Shown here piece by piece: positions 1-8,491 of a stretch of 64,000 nt of DNA. The notes below the pieces were generated by a model, which was given only the letters and a program-made list of their open reading frames with translations, was not told the origin of the DNA and did not search any database. The stretch spans positions 3,410,001-3,474,000 of the forward strand of contig NZ_JACHJS010000001.1 of NCBI RefSeq assembly GCF_014203755.1. Reading direction: 5' to 3'. The translations under genes and the position numbers were made by a program. How positions within the stretch are numbered: the first letter of the stretch is position 1; every line of letters begins with the position of its first letter. The stretch is from Saccharothrix violaceirubra (GTDB taxonomy: Bacteria > Actinomycetota > Actinomycetes > Mycobacteriales > Pseudonocardiaceae).

Positions 1-354
1 CACCGCGCCCGCCGCCCGCAGCCGGCGCACGATCTCGCAGTCCTCGTCGGCGACCCGGTCGACGGCGGCGGTGCCGCGGGTGGTCGGCAACCCGGCCAGC
101 GCGAGGTCCTCCTTGACCGCGATCGGCACGCCCAGCAGCGGCGCGTGCTCGCCCCGGGCGACCCGCGCGTCGGCCTGGTCGGCGTCGGCCAGCGCCCGGT
201 CCGCGAACACCTGGCGGAACGCGTTGAGCACGCCGTCGTGGCGGCGGATGCGGTCCAGGCAGCCGGCGACGAGGTCACGGGCGCCCACGGTGCCCGAGCG
301 CACCAGTTCGGCCTGGCGCGCGGCGCCCGCGAAGCACGCGTCGGTGAGGTCCAT
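1..354 (-). CDS. Amidase, N-terminal part (runs off the window)
   Basis: The 118 visible residues start with ATG at 354 and continue past base 1, so the C-terminal part is missing from the window. The segment GVPIAVKED around residues 75-83 is the amidase-signature core, and K81 is in the place of the catalytic lysine of the Ser-cisSer-Lys triad. Amidase-signature enzymes hydrolyse amides or act in Glu-tRNA amidotransferase; the glycine/serine-rich loop that would confirm activity is outside the window. It lies just downstream of the DUF1707 gene on the same strand and overlaps its 3' end by 80 bp. The amidase family call is firm; the substrate cannot be told. Confidence 0.8.
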   Translation of the reverse strand, partial: MDLTDACFAGAARQAELVRSGTVGARDLVAGCLDRIRRHDGVLNAFRQVFADRALADADQADARVARGEHAPLLGVPIAVKEDLALAGLPTTRGTAAVDRVADEDCEIVRRLRAAGAV

Positions 355-703
355 GGCCGAACCCTAGGGCAGAACCGGGTTTCCCGGCCCGCCGGCGCAC
401 GAGGACGAACGCGAGCACCACCAGGAGCGGGAACGGCGGTCCGGCGACCCAGCCGACGACGGCGAACGCGACGGCGAACGCGGCGACCGCGCCGATCGGC
501 GGCCGGCGGCGGGGTGGTGCGGGCGGCGGTCCGGGCAGGTCGGCGACGAGCGTGTCGAGGTCGTCGCGGTGCACGGCGGCGTAGGCGGCGGACAGGCGTT
601 CGTCGGCTTCGGTCAGGGTCAGCCTGCCTTCGCCGACGGCGTCGCGCAGGCGGGCCGCGACCTGGTCGCGCTCGGTGTCGGAGGCACGCACGGGAGTGGT
701 CAT
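275..703 (-). CDS. DUF1707 domain membrane protein
   Basis: The protein has 142 residues. Residues 5-55 (ASDTERDQVAARLRDAVGEG, then LTEADERL and AAYAAVHRDDLDTLVADLP) are a typical DUF1707 domain, a short helical module found at the N-terminus of many actinobacterial membrane proteins. A proline/arginine linker and one or two hydrophobic stretches (about residues 70-105) follow, so it is probably membrane bound. The reading frame runs 80 bp into the amidase gene, and the last 30 or so residues look like low-quality coding, so the true stop may have been lost. No function is known for the domain. Confidence 0.7.
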   Translation of the reverse strand: MTTPVRASDTERDQVAARLRDAVGEGRLTLTEADERLSAAYAAVHRDDLDTLVADLPGPPPAPPRRRPPIGAVAAFAVAFAVVGWVAGPPFPLLVVLAFVLVRRRAGKPGSALGFGHGPHRRVLRGRRAPGRTGALGHRGRP

Positions 704-804
704 GTCCGTCGATGGTGGACGTTCCGCAGCGGCGCGGCATCGGTCGCGAAGCGGCCTCGCGGCCCGCGCCCACCGACGTACGCCGCACGGGGGATGATCG
801 GGGT

Positions 805-1686
805 ATGCCGTTGTGGGTGACCGTCCTGGTGGTGTGCGCGCTGCTCATCGTGATCTGGGTGCGGCATCGCAAACGCGGCCACGCCGAGGCGTTGTTGGAC
901 GAGCACGCCCGACGGCGTACGACGGGCGGTCCGGCGGCGTCCACGCCGGTGTCGCGGTGGCGCGAGGCCAACCGGCTGTTCCGGGCCGGGGACCCGGAGG
1001 GGTTGCGGCGGCTGGAGGTCATCGCCGCCGCGTCGCCCCGGCACCGCCAGGCGGTGGTGGCCACGTGGCTGGCGGCGTTGCGCGGCGGGGTGAGCCGGGG
1101 CCTGGACCCGACGTGGCGCACGCTGGTCGAGCGGACGCTGGTGGCGCACCTGCGTCCCGGTCCGGGGTTCTGGCCGGGCATGGCGCTGGACGCGGACGGC
1201 GCGATCCTGGTCGACCTGGACCTGTCGGGGTGCCGGGTGGGCGAGGTGAGCTTCCGGGGCGCGGTGTTCGTGGGCGACACCCGGTTGACGACGATGACGG
1301 TGACGGGCACGGCGGACTTCACGGCGGCCCGGTTCCTGCGGCACGCGGACTTCCACGACACGTTGTTCGCCCGGTCGGCGACGTTCGCGTTCGCGGTGTT
1401 CTGCGGCAACGTGTCGCTGGCGGGCGCGCGGGTGACGGGCGACGCGGTGTTGTCGGACGTGAAGGTGTCGGGGCGGGCCACGCTGTCGGGCGCGGAGTTC
1501 TCCGGTGCGGCCGACCTGCGCCGGGTGTTCTTCGGCGGGCGGGCGCTGTTCACCGACGCGGTGTTCGGGCAGGACGCGTCGTTCGCGGGCGCGTGGTTCC
1601 GGGGGCGGACCGACGTGGGGACGGCGATCATCGCGGCGGACGTGGACTTCACGGGTGCCCGGTTCGGGCACCGCGTCCACCGCTGA
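805..1686 (+). CDS. Membrane-anchored pentapeptide-repeat-like protein
   Basis: I chose ATG 805 because the protein then begins with a clean membrane segment (MPLWVTVLVVCALLIVIWV) followed by basic residues. The 293-residue product has a soluble linker and, from about residue 130, a run of pentapeptide-type units (F/L/V every fifth position, such as ADFTAARF, ADFHDTLF, ASFAGAWF, VDFTGARF). This predicts a right-handed quadrilateral beta helix. Pentapeptide proteins have diverse roles, including gyrase protection and scaffolding; nothing here decides between them. It is divergent from the DUF1707 gene with about 100 bp between them. Confidence 0.75.
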   Translation: MPLWVTVLVVCALLIVIWVRHRKRGHAEALLDEHARRRTTGGPAASTPVSRWREANRLFRAGDPEGLRRLEVIAAASPRHRQAVVATWLAALRGGVSRGLDPTWRTLVERTLVAHLRPGPGFWPGMALDADGAILVDLDLSGCRVGEVSFRGAVFVGDTRLTTMTVTGTADFTAARFLRHADFHDTLFARSATFAFAVFCGNVSLAGARVTGDAVLSDVKVSGRATLSGAEFSGAADLRRVFFGGRALFTDAVFGQDASFAGAWFRGRTDVGTAIIAADVDFTGARFGHRVHR

Positions 1687-1723
1687 GGGTCGAGCGCCGA
1701 GGGTCGAGCGGAGACCGGGGATC

Positions 1724-2095
1724 ATGACGATCCTCTCCCCGGGCCGGTACCCGTCGGCACCGGACCACGACCGCCATCCCGGGATCGACGGGCGGACGCC
1801 GACCGCGCGGATCGCCGCGGGGGAGGAGGCGGCGTCGGGGGCGCGAGGGTTCGACTTCGTGTCGTGCCGGGCGGCGGCGGTCCCGGACGAGGCCGAGCGG
1901 ACGGTGCGCGCGGCCGTCGCCGGGCACGCGGTGCGGGTGGTGATGACCGGCGCCGGGGTGCGGATGGCGGTCGAGCACACGGTGTCGTTCGAGCGGTTGG
2001 TGGACCTGGTCGTCGACCCGGTCCCCGGCGTCGTGTTCCGCGTCACCACGTCGCCGGAGACGACGGTCGACGCGGTGCGTCGAGCCGGGCTGTAG
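1724..2095 (+). CDS. Hypothetical protein
   Basis: This is a 123-residue frame starting at ATG 1724, 37 bp after the pentapeptide gene. The C-terminal half reads like a real protein (alternating hydrophobic segments such as VRVVMTGAG and FERLVDLVVDPVPGVVFRV), while the N-terminus is arginine/proline rich and not convincing. I recognise no family. It could be co-transcribed with the pentapeptide gene. There are competing frames on the other strand, so the call is tentative. Confidence 0.4.
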   Translation: MTILSPGRYPSAPDHDRHPGIDGRTPTARIAAGEEAASGARGFDFVSCRAAAVPDEAERTVRAAVAGHAVRVVMTGAGVRMAVEHTVSFERLVDLVVDPVPGVVFRVTTSPETTVDAVRRAGL

Positions 2096-2104
2096 CCCGT
2101 CGGA

Positions 2105-2788
2105 TCAGTACCCGACGGTGAAGCGGCGCTGGACGTGACGGGGGATCTCGATCTCGTCGAGGATCGCCACGGCCAAGTCGTCGGCGGTGATGTCGCCGAT
2201 GCCGTCCTCGCGCACGAGCAGCCGGTCGCCGCCGACGCGGAAGCGACCGGTGCGCACGCCGGCGCGGACGAGGCCGCCGGACGGGCTCAGGTAGGTCCAG
2301 TTGCGGTTGGACACGCGGTAGAGGTCCAGCGCCTCGCGGTGTGCCCGGACGACCCGCTCGTACTCGGCCGGTGCGCCGAGGACCTCGCGCAGGGTCCTGG
2401 CGAAGTCCTCGGTGTCGACCAGTTGCACGCCGGGGCGGACCTCCAGGCTGCCCGCGCCGCCCACGACGAGCAGGCGGGTGGCGGGGTGCCGGGCCAGGGC
2501 CGCGATCAGGGCGCGGGCCGCCCGCGGGAACACGTCGGCGTTCGCGATCGTGTCGGGGACGCTGCCGCCCGCGTTGATCGAGTTCACGACCACGTCGAGG
2601 CCGGTGATCGCGGTGGCGACGTCCTCCGGGTCGAGGATGTCGGCGACCCGTCAGGCGACCGCGCCGGGTTCGGCGGGGACGCGCGCCCCGGTGCGGGTGA
2701 ACGCGGTGACGCGGTGGCCGCGTTCCAGTGCCTCGTCGACGACCCTGCCGCCGATGACCCCGGTCGCGCCGAAGATGCCGATGTGCAC
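2105..2788 (-). pseudogene. NAD(P)H-binding oxidoreductase (NmrA/YwnB-like), in-frame stop
   Basis: From GTG 2788 the frame encodes a Rossmann-fold start (HIGIFGATGVIGGRVVDEAL, residues 2-21), and the rest of an NAD(P)H-binding protein follows to 2105, including VVVNSINAGGSVPD and WTYLSPSGGL. A single TGA at 2651-2653 interrupts it at codon 46. Downstream of the stop the frame stays open for 182 codons with normal codon use, so this is one recent nonsense change, for example CGA to TGA. An internal restart at the GTG at 2593 would lack the cofactor-binding loop. It is divergent from a TetR gene that probably controls it. Confidence 0.75.
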
Positions 2789-2843
2789 GGATACCCCCTG
2801 GTGTCGGACACCGTTGTTGAACGCCGTGTCTTGACTGAACGGT

Positions 2844-2858
2844 GTGTAGTAACTACAC
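2844..2858. promoter_or_regulatory. Palindromic operator between oxidoreductase and TetR genes
   Basis: GTGTAGT and ACTACAC form a perfect 7-bp inverted repeat around a single A. It sits 36-50 bp upstream of the TetR start and 56 bp upstream of the divergent oxidoreductase start. A TTGACT hexamer at 2831-2836 could be the -35 element for tetR. Placement and symmetry are what is expected of the binding site of the neighbouring TetR protein. Confidence 0.6.
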
Positions 2859-2893
2859 GGGGAAGATTAGCGCAACGCTGTAGGGTGTCAACC

Positions 2894-3601
2894 GTGCAGA
2901 TCCAGACCAGGCGCGCACGGCTGAAGGCGGAAACGGCGCGGGAGATCAAGTCGATCGCGCTGACGCTGATGGCCGACGCCGGTCCGGACGCCATCTCGCT
3001 GCGGGCCATCGCCCGGGAGATGGGCATGACCGCCGGTGCGATCTACGGCTACTTCCCGACGCGCGACGACCTGGTCACGGCGTTGATCGACGACCTGTAC
3101 ACCTCCCTGGTCGACCGGGTGGAGGCGGCGCGTGATGCCCTGCCCGCCGACGACCGGGCCGGCCGGATCCTGGCGTGGGCGCAGGCGCTGCGCGAGTGGT
3201 CGATCGCCAACCCGCAGGGCTTCCGGCTGATCTACGACGCCCCGGTGCCCGGTTACCAGCCGCCGCCCGGCGGCGCCGCGGCCGAGGCCGGGCACCGCGC
3301 GTGCGCCGGACTCACGGGTCTGGTCGCCGCCGCGTGGCTGGACGCCCGCGCCCACCAGTCCGACGGCGACCACGCGTGGTCGGACTTCGACCCCCGGCTG
3401 GTCGAGGAGGTGCGCGCGGAGTTCCCGCACCTGCCGCCGGCCGCGATCGCACTGGCGTTGCGCGTGTGGGGGCGCATGCACGGCCTGGTGTCGTTGGAGA
3501 TCCACGGCCACCTGTCGGTCCAGACCCGCGAACCGGCCAAGCTCTACCGCACCGAGATCCACGACCTGATCAGGTCCCTGGGGCTGACCCCGCCCGCCTG
3601 A
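2894..3601 (+). CDS. TetR/AcrR family transcriptional regulator
   Basis: This is a 235-residue repressor. Residues 7-60 form the helix-turn-helix, with the hallmark SLRAIAREMGMTAGAIYGYF. The C-terminal domain (WG-rich, LRVWGRMHGLVSLEIHGHL) is of the TetR_C_13/WHG type. I chose GTG 2894 because AGGGTG at 2882-2887 is a suitably spaced ribosome site; GTG 2885 in the same frame is possible. It is divergent from the broken NAD(P)H-binding oxidoreductase, with the palindrome at 2844-2858 between them, so local autoregulation is likely. The ligand is unknown. Confidence 0.88.
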   Translation: MQIQTRRARLKAETAREIKSIALTLMADAGPDAISLRAIAREMGMTAGAIYGYFPTRDDLVTALIDDLYTSLVDRVEAARDALPADDRAGRILAWAQALREWSIANPQGFRLIYDAPVPGYQPPPGGAAAEAGHRACAGLTGLVAAAWLDARAHQSDGDHAWSDFDPRLVEEVRAEFPHLPPAAIALALRVWGRMHGLVSLEIHGHLSVQTREPAKLYRTEIHDLIRSLGLTPPA

Positions 3602-3791
3602 CCCGGTCGCATTCCATTCTTGTCGGAATGACCATTGGCTCCACACAAGGACTTGCCGCGCACATCGCTTTAGTGTCAGGATGACCCTAAGCGCGGTTCC
3701 GGCGGGGTTGTCACACCGCGCGCGCTCACGTCGTAGCCCTTGTAGGCGCCCGTTCCGCGGCGCCGTCCGACCGCGTTGGGGTGGAGAACCG

Positions 3792-4658
3792 GTGAAAGTG
3801 ATCATGACGGCATTGGACGTGGAGCACGCCGCCGTGCTGGCGCACCTGGAGGACGTGCGCCCGCACCGGCACCCGTCCGGCACGGTGTTCGACGTCGGCA
3901 CGGTGGCCGGTCACCCCGGGCACCGGGTCGCGCTGGCGTTGACCGGCGCGGGCACGACCGCCGCAGCGACGCTCACCGAGCGCGCCAACGCCGAGTTCTC
4001 CCCGAAGGCCATGGTGTTCGTGGGCGTCGCGGGCGGCCTGCGGGACTGGCTGGAGATCGGCGACGTGGTCGTGGCCACCAAGATCTACTCCTACCAGGGC
4101 GGACGCAGCGAGGACGACGAGTTCCTGGTGCGCCCGTCCGCCTGGTCGGTGTCGCACCTGCTCGACCAGGAGGCACGGCGGCTGCTGCGCGGCAACGCCT
4201 GGCACGCGTTCCTGCCCGACGGCGCCGGGCCGCCCGCCTACTTCGAGGCCGTGGCGGTGGGCGACGCGGTGCTCGACTCCCGCACCTCCGAGCTGGCCCG
4301 CCGGCTCCGGTCGAGCTACAACGACGCGGTGGCCGTGGACATGGAGGGCGCGGGCTTCGCGCACGCGGCCCACCTGGGCGACCGCGTGCACGCGGTGTCG
4401 GTGCGCGGCATCAGCGACCGCGCCGACGGGTCCAAGTCGTCGACCGACCGGTCGGGTGGGCAGCGGCTCGCGGCGCGCAACGCGGCGGCGTTCGCGATCG
4501 CCCTGGTCACCGCGCTCGACCCCGACGAGGACGTGCCGCCGCCTCCGGTCGGGCCGGCGTCGATCCCGGTCGTGCGCAACACGAACACGGCCCGGGACAA
4601 CGCCCGGGTCGGGCAGCAGATCGGCGTCAACCTCGGGTCGATCGGGCGGAAGTGGTGA
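3792..4658 (+). CDS. Nucleoside phosphorylase/MTA-SAH nucleosidase-like effector with C-terminal RHIM-like motif
   Basis: The 288-residue protein starts at GTG 3792 after GGAG at 3783-3786. Residues 1-245 are a PNP_UDP_1 fold: the N-terminal IMTALDVEHAAVLAHL, FVGVAGGLRDWLEIGDVVVA, the substrate-site VDMEGAG (E185) and GISDRAD (D209), both hallmarks of the MTA/SAH nucleosidase branch. It should cleave the glycosidic bond of a nucleoside or related nucleotide. The last 28 residues are a separate tail with NTARDNARV and QQIGVNLG, and nearly the same motif starts the next protein. The stop overlaps the next start (GTGA), so the two are translationally coupled. In this family such tails couple effectors to receptors; here that is inference. 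Confidence 0.82.
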   Translation: MKVIMTALDVEHAAVLAHLEDVRPHRHPSGTVFDVGTVAGHPGHRVALALTGAGTTAAATLTERANAEFSPKAMVFVGVAGGLRDWLEIGDVVVATKIYSYQGGRSEDDEFLVRPSAWSVSHLLDQEARRLLRGNAWHAFLPDGAGPPAYFEAVAVGDAVLDSRTSELARRLRSSYNDAVAVDMEGAGFAHAAHLGDRVHAVSVRGISDRADGSKSSTDRSGGQRLAARNAAAFAIALVTALDPDEDVPPPPVGPASIPVVRNTNTARDNARVGQQIGVNLGSIGRKW

Positions 4659-6607
4659 CCGCCGACGTGCTCGAGGTCGAGAACCACAACGTCGCCTCCG
4701 ACGACGCCCGCGTCGAGCAGCAGATCGGCGTGCAGCTCACGGAGTGCGTCTTCCACAGCGCGAACATCTACACCGTCACCGAGGACGACACGGCCGAACG
4801 CCGGTACGAGGTCGCGCTCGCCTACCTCGCGGGCGGCGTCCCGCGCCGGGCCGAAGACCTGTTGCGCGAGTTGGCGTTCGGCGTCGACCAGACGTCCGGC
4901 CACGTCTACCACTACGTGCTGTCGGTGTTCAGCGACCGCGGCCTCGGCGACCTGACCAAGGACCTGACCGCCGGTCTGCGCGACGCCCGCAAGATCGCCG
5001 AAGGGCTGCCCGACGACGGGTGGGGCCGGGCGAACCGGGTGGTCTGGAGCCTGTTCGACCACGTCCGCAAGGACCGGTCCGGGGACACGTTCGCGGCGGT
5101 GGAGGCGTTCGGCCGGTTGCCCGCGCCGCGCCAGGACGAGATCGCCACGCACCTGTCCCGGCTGGTCGCGGGTTCGGTCGAGCAGCGGCTCAACGCCGAA
5201 CGCAAGCACCAGGTGGGTGTGGAGCGGCTGTCGGGCGACCGGATCGGGCGGGTGTGGAAGTACTTCGAGCCCGACCCGGCGCCACCCTCCCGGTACGAGC
5301 CGAGGCTGGAGCTGCCCCGGCTGACCGGACGTCGGAGCGCGGTGCTCGGGGCGGTGGCCGCGGCGGTGTCGGCGGTCGGCCTGTTCACCGGTCCGTTCAC
5401 GGCGTCGTTCTGGGGCGGGTTGGCGGTGATGGTGGCGGGGTGCGCGGTGATGGGCGGGTTCGGCGTGGCGCACACCGCGCACCTGGTGCAGGTCGCACTC
5501 CGCCGGGAGGCGGCCGAGTCCGCCGGCGGCCGGGGCGCGGCGACGCCCGTCGACCGGCTGATCGACCACTGCTTCCGCGAGACCCGTCCGGAGTTCGCGC
5601 ACGACTGGCCGAACTACGCCGCCGGGTACGCCGCGCGGCTCAAGACCCGGTTCAACGCCCAGTTGTGGGACCAGGACCGGGTGTCGCTGCGGCGGTGGAA
5701 GTGGCTGTTCGACTGGCATGCCCGGCGCGTGGCCGACCGGTGGCCCCACCACGACCCGATTGTGCGCCCGGAGGGCACGGTGCCCGGCGGCGCCCGGCTG
5801 TGGCAGGTGGTCGGCGTGCTGGTGACGCTCGCGGGCCTGGGCCTGCTGCTGGTCGCGGCGCAGCGGTGGTGGGCGGTGCCGCTCGCGGTGGGCGGCGGGT
5901 TCGCGTTGCCCACGGTGCTGGAGGTCCTGGCGGCCCGTCGTGCCGTGCTGCGTCCGCGCCGGGAGGCCGACGCGTTGTTCGACGAGGAGAACGACGAGTT
6001 CCTGCGGTGGCGCGCGGAGTTGGCCGACCGTCCCGGCGACGGGGAGATGGCGCGGTGGCTGGCGTTGGACAAGGCGCACCTGAAGAGCGCGGTGTTGCGG
6101 GGCGGCGACATCGGCGAGCGTGACCTGGTGTCGCACGTGGTGCTCACCCAGCCGGCACCCGGTGCCCGACGCGGGTCGGTGACGCACGGTCCGCCGCGCT
6201 ACTCGGCGTACCTGGTCACGGTGATCCTGTTGACCCGGCGCGGCGTGCAGGCCTCGCGCGTGTACCTGGACTTCGGCTCGGGCGAGGTCAAGAACGAGGT
6301 CCGGGACGTGTTCGGCTACGACCGGATCGTGTCCGCGTCGCTGCGGATGGAGGACGGACGCCGGGTGCGCCGCCGGGAGTTCCGGCTGACGCTGGTGAAC
6401 GGTGCGGAGATCATCACGGTCGCCGAGCGCCTGGACGCGGGCAGCGACACGGCGGCGGCCGACGAGGCCGAGTTGGAGCGGCTGGCCGCCGAGACGTCGG
6501 GGATGGACGCGGCGCTGCCGGTCCTGCTGGCCGTCGCCCGGGAGGGCACGGCGTGGATCGGGTTCGAACTCGAACGGCAGAGCCTGCGGTCGCGCGACTG
6601 GGAGTGA
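4655..6607 (+). CDS. Four-TM membrane protein with N-terminal RHIM-like motif, partner of the nucleosidase
   Basis: The product has 650 residues from GTG 4655, which overlaps the previous stop. Residues 9-29 contain NHNVASDDARV and QQIGVQL, matching the tail of the upstream nucleosidase at 13 of 20 positions. Residues 33-225 are a helical, TPR-like region (YEVALAYLAGGVPRRAEDLL). Hydrophobic pairs at about 228-275 and 382-432 predict four membrane spans, with a charged segment between and a C-terminal soluble domain of about 210 residues ending near 6607. I recall similar proteins beside nucleosidase-like genes in Streptomyces, but no established function. Receptor or membrane executor in a signalling or defence pair is the likely role. 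Confidence 0.75.
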   Translation: MTADVLEVENHNVASDDARVEQQIGVQLTECVFHSANIYTVTEDDTAERRYEVALAYLAGGVPRRAEDLLRELAFGVDQTSGHVYHYVLSVFSDRGLGDLTKDLTAGLRDARKIAEGLPDDGWGRANRVVWSLFDHVRKDRSGDTFAAVEAFGRLPAPRQDEIATHLSRLVAGSVEQRLNAERKHQVGVERLSGDRIGRVWKYFEPDPAPPSRYEPRLELPRLTGRRSAVLGAVAAAVSAVGLFTGPFTASFWGGLAVMVAGCAVMGGFGVAHTAHLVQVALRREAAESAGGRGAATPVDRLIDHCFRETRPEFAHDWPNYAAGYAARLKTRFNAQLWDQDRVSLRRWKWLFDWHARRVADRWPHHDPIVRPEGTVPGGARLWQVVGVLVTLAGLGLLLVAAQRWWAVPLAVGGGFALPTVLEVLAARRAVLRPRREADALFDEENDEFLRWRAELADRPGDGEMARWLALDKAHLKSAVLRGGDIGERDLVSHVVLTQPAPGARRGSVTHGPPRYSAYLVTVILLTRRGVQASRVYLDFGSGEVKNEVRDVFGYDRIVSASLRMEDGRRVRRREFRLTLVNGAEIITVAERLDAGSDTAAADEAELERLAAETSGMDAALPVLLAVAREGTAWIGFELERQSLRSRDWE

Positions 6608-6678
6608 CGTCCCGGCCGCTCCGGAACCGGTCGCGGCGGGGTGGCCGGGGACGGCCCGCGCTCCGTCCCCGGCCTTCC

Positions 6679-7383
6679 TCACGCCGACACGGGCAACAGG
6701 TCGTGCGCCGGGTCGTGGACGGCAGCCACGGCGGCGTCGAAGTGACCGATCACCTCGGCGGCGAACGCACGTCGGGTGACGCCCAGCCGGCGCAGGGCGG
6801 GGCCGTGGTCCAGGCAGACGACCGCGAGCGCGCCGAGCAGCAGCACCCGCCACGGCCCGCGCACGGTGCGGGGCAGGTCGCCGCGCAGGCGCAGGCAGTG
6901 GAACGGCACGTGGCGGCGTTCGTCGTCGAGGATCCGACCGGCGACCTCGGCGACGAGCGGGTCGTCGGCGCCGTCGCGCAACGCCCGGTAGTAGCCGAGC
7001 GCCACGACCTCGGCGATCAGCAGGACCATCAGTTCCATGCGCAGGCCCAGCACGCGGCGCAGCCGCACGAACACCGCGTCGCTCCAGTGGCCGGCGATCG
7101 TGTCGCGGCCCGCGGCCCCCAGCAGCAGGGCGAGCATGCGGGCGTGGTCGCGCTCCTCGGCGACGAACATCCGCACGGCGCGGGCGTAGTCGTCGTCGCC
7201 GGCGTCGCCGGCCTTGGCGATCAGGTTGGCGCCGTCGCCGGATTCCCCGACCTGGAACCGGCGGACACTGGCCACGACCTCCGGTGCCATGACGGCACGG
7301 CGCGCGAAGTCCGGGTCGCCGGTGTCGCGCCGCCGGTCCGCCGCGTCCTCGAAGTCCCGCACCCATTCGGCAAACACGCTCAA
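6679..7383 (-). CDS. Ferritin-like diiron protein
   Basis: The protein has 234 residues if translation starts at TTG 7383, which has GAGGAG six bases upstream; an ATG at 7404 is in frame but has no ribosome site. Two carboxylate-bridged iron motifs are visible: EERDHARML near residue 80 and DDERRHVPFH near residue 160, each supplying E..H ligands, within a four-helix bundle. It resembles the ferritin-like/rubrerythrin superfamily, whose members oxidise iron or organic substrates. No partner reductase lies beside it. The nearest upstream DNA holds only gene remnants. Confidence 0.7.
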   Translation of the reverse strand: MSVFAEWVRDFEDAADRRRDTGDPDFARRAVMAPEVVASVRRFQVGESGDGANLIAKAGDAGDDDYARAVRMFVAEERDHARMLALLLGAAGRDTIAGHWSDAVFVRLRRVLGLRMELMVLLIAEVVALGYYRALRDGADDPLVAEVAGRILDDERRHVPFHCLRLRGDLPRTVRGPWRVLLLGALAVVCLDHGPALRRLGVTRRAFAAEVIGHFDAAVAAVHDPAHDLLPVSA

Positions 7384-7489
7384 CGTGGGCTCCTCTCGTC
7401 TCACTCAAAGGGGGACGGGTCGTGCGGGGCGGGCGTTGTCGCACGGTTGTGGAGGTGGGGTGAAGGTCCTGTGCGCTACGCGTCGCGGT

Positions 7490-7596
7490 GACCGCGGTAC
7501 CCGCGGCCACCGGTTCATCGGCGCGACGGCCGCGAGGACGAGCACGGACCTCATCAGGGCGGCGTCGACGGCGACGCCGGAGGAGAACACGGTCAC
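7490..7596 (-). pseudogene. Remnant of an MMPL/RND transporter C-terminus
   Basis: On the minus strand this stretch reads SGVAVDAALMRSVLVLAA and then PMNRWPR, which fits the last transmembrane helix of MMPL exporters (usually VAVDALLVRSVLVPA followed by NWWLP). No other part of such a gene is present. It lies in a 415-bp stretch without an intact gene (7384-7798). Confidence 0.4.
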
Positions 7597-7684
7597 GTCG
7601 AGTTCGCCGCCGGCATCGGCGGACGGCCCGGCGGCGGCCGACCGGTGCGCACCGCGTGGTCGCCCGACGGCGGGATCCCAGGGC

Positions 7685-7785
7685 GGCGTCGGATTGGGCC
7701 TGTCGATCGTCGTGGCGGCGGCGCGATGTTCACCGTGCGGCTGCCGGGCGCTCCGCCCGCCGTGCGCGTCCCGGGAGATCGACTA
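7685..7785 (+). pseudogene. Remnant of a sensor histidine kinase ATP-binding domain
   Basis: The plus strand reads GVGLGLSIV (7685-7711), the G2 box of histidine kinases. Only two bases further on, in another frame, comes GGGAMFTVRLPGA (7714-7752), the usual last strand of the HATPase domain. The roughly 40-50 residues that should separate them are deleted. This is a decayed kinase end next to a decayed transporter end, so 7400-7790 looks like a deletion scar. Confidence 0.6.
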
Positions 7786-7798
7786 GGGTCTGACCACC

Positions 7799-8380
7799 GT
7801 GGACAACCGTCGTGACCTGCTGCGTGACACCGCCGTCTCCGTTCTGGCCGAGGCGGGCGGGCGCGGGTTGACCCACCGGGCGGTCGACCGGGCGGCGGGG
7901 GTGCCGGAGGGTACGACCAAGAACTACTTCCCGTCGCGCGACGCCCTGCTGCGGGCGGCGGCGGAACGGTTGGCCGAGGCGCACGAGGCGGCGGTGGCCC
8001 GCCTGCACACCACGACCCCGGCGGACGTGTCGCCCGCCGAGGTCGGCGCGCTCTACCCGGCGTTGCTGCGCCGGGCGGTGGCCGAGCCCGCCCAGTTGCT
8101 GGCGATGGTGGAGCTGTACCTGGAGGCGGTGCGCCGGCCGGGGGTGCGGCAGGCGTTGGGCCGCATGGCGGTGGCCAACGCGCGCGCCGGTGCCCGGCTG
8201 CACCGGGCGGCCGGACTGCCGGGCGGGGTGCGCGACGCCGGGCTGCTGGACGCGTTCTTCCTGGGCGTGGCCGTGTCGCTGGTGGCGTTGCCGGCCGACG
8301 CGTTGCGCGAGGTCGGGCTGGACGACGGCGACGAGCTGGGCGCGGAGCTGTTCCGCGCGGTGGTCCCCGGCCCGGTGTAG
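7799..8380 (+). CDS. TetR/AcrR family transcriptional regulator
   Basis: The product has 193 residues from GTG 7799. The DNA-binding domain is at the N-terminus (residues 6-50), with GLTHRAVDRAAGVPEGTTKNYF as helices 2-3. The C-terminal part is a TetR_C_7-like helical domain. It is convergent with the broken quinone oxidoreductase at 8492-9413. Its upstream DNA is the scar holding kinase and transporter remnants, so its original target may be gone. No palindrome stood out in front of it. Confidence 0.85.
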   Translation: MDNRRDLLRDTAVSVLAEAGGRGLTHRAVDRAAGVPEGTTKNYFPSRDALLRAAAERLAEAHEAAVARLHTTTPADVSPAEVGALYPALLRRAVAEPAQLLAMVELYLEAVRRPGVRQALGRMAVANARAGARLHRAAGLPGGVRDAGLLDAFFLGVAVSLVALPADALREVGLDDGDELGAELFRAVVPGPV

Positions 8381-8491
8381 CCCCGCCCCCGCCGTCGGAC
8401 GCCGGTGCCCCGCGGGCGGCGTCCGGGGCCGGGCGACAGCGCGGGGCTGCCACCCCGACGTCCTGTCCCGGCCCGTGCCTCGCGGCGGGGC

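Noticed and set aside
3610..3630. CATTCC/GGAATG inverted repeat after the TetR gene as terminator
   Set aside because: The stem is only 6 bp and AT-rich, with no T-run; too weak to list.
7409..7415. GGGGGAC and other near-matches counted as dif-directed motifs
   Set aside because: They lack the final G and occur in both orientations, so I kept only exact GGGGGAG.
4316..7510. A 1064-codon open frame on the minus strand
   Set aside because: It is antisense to the nucleosidase/membrane pair and to the ferritin-like gene frame, rich in Arg, Pro and His, and without a ribosome site; a shadow of high-GC third positions.
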